Source: Strix aluco (Eukaryota; Chordata; Aves; Strigiformes; Strigidae). Taken from it: a DNA stretch of 64,000 nucleotides. Position numbers and translations under genes: made by a program. The stretch spans positions 2,356,001-2,420,000 of the forward strand of contig NC_133958.1 in assembly GCF_031877795.1 (NCBI RefSeq), given 5' to 3'. Below, in pieces: positions 59,423-64,000 of the stretch (the first letter of the stretch is position 1; each line of letters begins with the position of its first letter). The notes beneath the pieces are model-generated. The model was not told the origin of the DNA. It worked only from the letters and a program-made list of their open reading frames with translations, and made no database searches.

Positions 59423-62400
59423 CTACGGCTTCTGGCTGAGCGTGGGCCCCGCCGTGGCGATGATGGAGGAACTTGCCAAGCTGCTGCCCAGCGTGATGAG
59501 CGTGGTGCCGGCCCCTCCGGGCAGCACACCCTGGGGCAGCAAGTGTCTGTTGGCCAGAGTCTCCCTGGCGTGGATGATGGTGCTGCCGTCGTCCACCATG
59601 GAGGGAACCCTCCCCAAGGTCTCCACTGCCCCCAGAGCGTGGCCGAGGGCCGCGGCGCTCTTGGTCAGGCTGACCTTCTCCCCGATGTGTCCCAGGGGTC
59701 CATCGCCCTTCACCGTGGCCAGCGTCGAGGTCAGGATGACCGTCTTGGAAGCAGTTTGCAGGACAGGTCCCACCTTGGAGTGTACCAGGCTGCTGGGAGG
59801 GCTGGGGGTGCTGGCCAAGGGGGAGGTGGCAAAGGTGACGGCGCCAGTGGGAGAGCTGGCGGGTGAGGAGGAGGAGGAAGGCTGGATGCCCGGTAGTTTG
59901 AGGGGGACAGAGGTAGTCTCACCCATCACAGATTTGGTAAGCGCGGAGAGCTTGGCATCCGACATGACGTAGAGCGTCTTCATGGGGCTGGTGGTGGTCA
60001 CTGCGGAGAAGGGAAGAGCGTGGTCAGTGGTCGTGGGGACACGGTGCCTGCCCCAGGCTGCCGTGGTGTCCTGGTTTCGGCTGGGATAGAGCTAATCCCA
60101 GGAGTCACAGGCTTTCAGACTGAATAGAAAGATCTGGCTTTGTCCACTCTCTGGCACGGGGCCCCCCAAACAAACCCCAGTGCTGTCACAGCCTGGGCAA
60201 GGAAACTGCAACAGCCAAACTCTGGCACTGGCAGCATCGCTCCCCTCCTAGACCGCTCAGATCCCCCAAGGAAGTCCCTCTCTCCCTTCAGCGTCTGATT
60301 TTCTCCCACAAAAAGTCCCCTCCCGTTGGGACAGGATGTCCTGGTTCTTCCTTACCCAAGCAATGGTCCGTCTTGCCCCATCCTACCACACTGAGCTCAC
60401 GCTGCTCTCGGCAGCCCAGCTCGAGGCAAGCTCTTGCTTGTCTCTGGCATCTCCAGCTCCATCCCACCCCAGGAGCAGCTAAAATCCTTTAGGCTTTGTG
60501 AAACAAAGCCCTCTGTGCTCTAAGGCAACGGCAGAGGTTGCATCGTGGTGGCTACCCCATCTGAGTTGGCTCCCCAGCTGCATCTACAGTAGCCACAGCC
60601 CAGAGAGCAATAGAGGGGAGAGAGACTTCACTGAAATCCCAGAATCATTTAGGTTGGAGAAGACCCTCGGGATCATCGAGTCCAACCCTCAGCCCGACTC
60701 TACACAGTTCTCCCCTACCCCACATCCCCCCACAGCTCATCCAAACGGCCCTTAAACACCCCCAGGGGTGGGGACTCCACCCCCTCCCTGGGCAGCCTAT
60801 TCCACTCTCTGACCACTCTGGCGGGGAAACATTTTTCCCTCCTGTCCAGTCTGAACCTCCCCTGTTGCAGTTTAAAGCCGTTCCCTCTTGTTCTGTCACT
60901 AATTCCCTGGGAGCAGAGACCAGCACCAACCTCTCCACAACGTCCTTTCAGGGAGCTGCAGAGAGTGATGAGGTCTCCCCTCCCCTTCTCCTCCTCACAC
61001 TGAACAGTCCCAGCTCCTTCAACTGCTTCAATCTAATCACTGGGCTCAGACGTGCTCCAGGGATGGGGAAAAAGCCTGGAGACCCGCTGCTGGTTAGAGA
61101 CAACACTGGCCAGAAAGACCCCAACCCAAGTGGCCCATGGTTGGCCCCTGCGGCTGCCCAGGGCTGTGACTTGCTCCGTCCCTCTGCAGCCCGCACCGAG
61201 GAGCGGCACGCTCGGCCCCGCAGCGCCGCGTCTCACCGGTACAGGGACATCAAAAGACGCACCACGGCGTCCCCCGCGCTCATCAGCGACGACGGCGTGT
61301 CACGGCCACCGCCAGCGCGGCACGGACCACTCCGAAATGAAGGGCCTCGAGCAGGGAGGGCACGGAGCGAGGGCTGACAGCCGGCCGTCTGACCAGGATG
61401 GGACCACCGGCCCCACCGGGGAAACAGGCGACTCCAGCCACCTCAGGGACACGCAACGATGCGGTTAGACATCGGCAACGACCGCGCCACGCAACGGAAA
61501 GAGTCTGGAAAACTTCCAGCGCTAACACGCCGGCCCACCCTGCTGCTCCAGCAGCTTTCCTGCAAACTGGTCCTCCCGCACGCAAAACCGACCTGCGCCA
61601 CCAGCGAAAGCAGGCGAAATTCTCCACAGATCTAACTTCACCCACTAGCTATGACAAGTGACAAAAGGGACAAGAGAAAACACACGGAAGACAACTCAAG
61701 CACAGTGTTTCCGCACCTCCCTCTTGAGTCCTGAGGGAGATGAGCCGAGCTTGAGGGTCTGCGGAGGTGGGTTAGCTGGGTTTAAGGCCTGCAAGGAAAG
61801 CTGACCGCGTGGTCAGACACTGCAGAGCTGCCTCGTCTGCCCTCGAACACTGAACTTCATCCACCAGATCTGGCCTGAGTGACCTCCTCACCCTGCCACT
61901 TGCCTGGAAATCAGCTGGACCGAGGAAAACGGAGCTGCTGGCTCGGCTGGCAGCGGGCTCTTGGGTACAGAAGCCTCTGAGAATGCAACAGACAGCATCA
62001 CTGCTTTGTGTTGATTCTGGGTTTTTTTTTTTTTTTTTTTTAAATCTGAGGCTCCTGGCTGGGTAGTGGCTCTGCAATATTTATTTAGCTGTAATTGGAT
62101 GGGTCTGCTCTCCCCAGGCAAGGTAAATAAACATGGGCAGCAGGGAGAGGGCTTAGTGCTACAAGCATGTGATGGAGGCCCTAAACACAAATTGCAGATT
62201 ATCCCTTGGGTGTTTGGGCCCAAGTTTAACACCCCGCTCTTCGTCAACTGCTCAAAAACCGGCCGCATTGAGCCAAAACTCCTTGTGCGAGGAAACTGTG
62301 GGGGAACCTAACTTAAGAGGGAGGACGAAAAGAAAAAAAAATAATAAAAAAAAAAAAGCAACAGGCTTAAAAATAAGCAGCATTCAGGCAGCTAATCCCC

Positions 62401-62665
62401 AGAGGGACTCCGCACACGTCACCCGGCGGCATGGCTCCGACCCGGCCTCCGCTCTGGTCCCCAGGCCGGCTGCCCGCGCCCCACGACTGCCATGCGCCTC
62501 ACCTACGGGTGCTGCCGCGGCGGCGGTCAGGTGTGCCGCGGGGTCGGCGGGAGCCATCTCTGCGCCAGCCTGGGCTTTGCTGAGATCCATCTGAGCCAGC
62601 AGCTTGCCAGGAGAGGCGGTGCCGGTAGCTGGGGCGGCCAGGTTCCCAACAGCACCGTCTGGAGC
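59423..62665 (-). CDS. Unidentified Ser/Thr/Ala-rich protein, last two coding exons (5'-partial)
   Basis: The terminal exon 59423-60000 has a CCGCAG acceptor; the preceding exon 62503-62665 has a CTTCCAG acceptor and a GTAG/GTGAGG donor. Phases fit exactly (one base carried over), giving 54 and then 192 residues to a TAG stop. The upstream exon reads APDGAVGNLAAPATGTASPG and on through KLLAQMDLSKAQ. The last exon has TSPMKTLYVMSDAKLSALTK, then a Ser/Pro run, then Val/Thr/Leu-rich sequence and ends AGPTLSQKP. There is no structured domain; the composition recalls disordered tails of chromatin and transcription factors. In humans ARID5A neighbours KANSL3, but this tail does not match the KANSL3 C-terminus I remember, so no symbol is given. 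Earlier exons must lie above 62665 or beyond the right edge. Confidence 0.7.
60636..61060 (-). repeat. CR1 LINE 3' end (minus), older subfamily
   Basis: It lies in the intron of the unidentified gene. It contains the plus-strand block CCAGAATCATTTAGGTTGGA, the CTCATCCAAACGGCCCTTAA block and GGGCAGCCTATTCCACTCTC. It matches the fragment at 1690-1880 rather than the other copies. Confidence 0.9.
61061..62502. other. Remainder of the intron of the unidentified gene
   Basis: CpG-rich sequence from about 61190 to 61330, then unique sequence and T/A homopolymer runs near 62023-62041 and 62333-62357. I see no convincing additional exon here. Confidence 0.5.
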
Positions 62666-63655
62666 CTGGAAGGGTTAAAGTAACGGAGAGCTACTGGAAA
62701 TGCCCCGCTGCTGGGGGCTGCAACTGTTCCTCAGGACCTGTGCGAGCCCTCACCTAAAAAAAAATATATCAGAGCACGCCCTCTCCTTGCTTCTTCTAGC
62801 CTTGCCCTCGCTCCGACCAGTCGTTACCAAGCTCAAGGAAAACTGCGTGCCGACGGAAAATTCGCAGAGTATTGTAAGAGCGTGATGGTGTCATCTGCAG
62901 CACCGACACCACTGTCGGTGCCTGGGCTGAGATGGGCACAACCTCGTCGCCTTTTTCTGGAGTGGAAGGGGATGGCTCTATCGCCATCTCAGTCAGGGAA
63001 ACCAGTCCTGCTCTGGTTTCCTCTGCACAAGAGCAAAGCGACAGCCAGGAGCTCAAGAACGATTCCCACATCGTGCAGACCCGCTTGCGAGAATGACGCG
63101 CTATTGCTGGTGAGAGCCCAGCAAAAACTGGAGCAGCGCACACCTCTGCATCAGCAGAGCTTCCCTCTCGCCTGATGAAGGCACACAAGCCCCTCTGACA
63201 AGAGCCAGCTGGTTACACAGCACCAGTGTCCACCAGACCTCCAATACTGGGACAACTGGGGAGTTTGGATTTGTATCCTAAGGCGGACGGCAGCACGCCT
63301 TGGAGAGCGCTGACAAACTTCAGTGAAATGCCTCAAAATTCCCCCATTTGAGGGGTTCTTCAAACACCTCTGGGTCCGCTTCACTTGCCTGAACTCTGTC
63401 CAGGTGCATCTCTGATCTGATACTGCAGAGCGCCGGCTGCGTGCGCTCCTGTGCTCTCCTGCCCAGCCCTGAGCTGACATCAGTCAGGCTCCAAAGCAGC
63501 TTTTCCAGACACCCACCGCTTCGGCCAGATTCCTCTGAGCCAACTCACCCACTTTCTTCCACCGACAAGCGTCGCTTAAGCTCAAGTCTGAGCTCTCCCT
63601 ACCTGATGCCCGCACAGGTCGCAGCCTGCTCTTCCATGCCTTGGGCAGCAATTTA
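62666..63655 (-). other. Upstream intron of the unidentified gene, with a weak exon candidate
   Basis: A minus-strand acceptor with a good pyrimidine tract (CTTTGCTCTTGTGCAG, exon would begin at 63022) opens a frame reading ETRAGLVSLTEMAIEPSPST and on through VVPISAQAPTVVSVLQMTPS. No strong donor in the phase needed by the next exon was found, so it is not included in the gene model. Confidence 0.3.
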
Positions 63656-64000
63656 CAGAATCCCAGAATCATCCCAGTTGGAAAAGCCCTTGAAGCTCCT
63701 CCAGCCCAACCATGAACCTCACCCTGACCGTTCCCAACTCCACCAGATCCCTCAGCGCTGGCTCAACCCGACTCTTCAACCCCTCCAGGGATGGGGACTC
63801 CCCCCCTGCCCTGGGCAGCCCATTCCAACGCCCAACAGCCCCTTCTGCAAAGAAATCCTTCCTAAGAGCCAGTCTGACCCTGCCCTGGCGCAGCTTGAGG
63901 CCATTCCCTCTTGTCCTGGCGCTGGTTCCTTGGCTCAAGAGACTCCTCCCCCCTCTCTGCACCCTCCTTTCAGGGAGTTGGAGAGGGCCAGGAGGTCTCC
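63656..64000 (-). repeat. CR1 LINE 3' end (minus), cut by the window edge
   Basis: It begins with plus-strand AGAATCCCAGAATCATCCCA and runs to the right edge through the same core as the copies at 58548 and 32646. It belongs to the young, near-identical subfamily. Confidence 0.92.

Noticed and set aside
59423-62665. Naming the minus-strand gene KANSL3 from synteny with ARID5A
   Set aside because: The remembered KANSL3 C-terminus (GLKVPTTITLTLRGQPSR region) is not found in these exons, so the identity is left open.

Overview
The window is vertebrate nuclear DNA, almost certainly from a bird. All protein-coding genes are split by GT-AG introns, the interspersed repeats are CR1 LINE 3' ends, introns on the right are short and GC-rich, and minisatellites are frequent, as on an avian microchromosome. 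Four genes could be rebuilt exon by exon with consistent splice phase. A fifth is a partial gene that I could not name.

Layout. 1-8025 is the 3' part of TACR1 intron 1. 8026-13441 (+) holds the last four coding exons of TACR1 (substance P/NK1 receptor); its first coding exon lies off the left edge. 13442-26200 is TACR1 3' UTR and gene-poor DNA, with an LTR-like element and a possible minus-strand CpG-rich first exon. 26200-36870 (+) is NCAPH, the condensin I kleisin, complete in 17 coding exons (705 aa) behind a CpG-island promoter. 37930-46260 (-) is a complete 18-exon, 1351-aa kinase of the SLK/STK10 family, tail-to-tail with NCAPH. 46261-51500 is intergenic, with a long pyrimidine tract, a 48-bp minisatellite and a stretch rich in ACGCGT palindromes. 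51500-56585 (+) is ARID5A (594 aa), with a ZNF143-type promoter and a perfect 37-bp hairpin in its first intron. 59270-64000 (-) is the 3' end of an unidentified Ser/Thr/Ala-rich protein gene.

The genes do not form an operon or pathway; the arrangement is a conserved-synteny block. TACR1 lies on human 2p, NCAPH and ARID5A on human 2q11. The most notable points are the SLK/STK10-type kinase, which looks like a third family member beside SLK and STK10 and lacks a coiled-coil segment; the perfect hairpin; the unnamed gene; and several near-identical CR1 copies placed as direct and inverted pairs around the genes.

Exon limits were set by hand from splice consensus, reading frame and remembered family sequence; no alignment was run.
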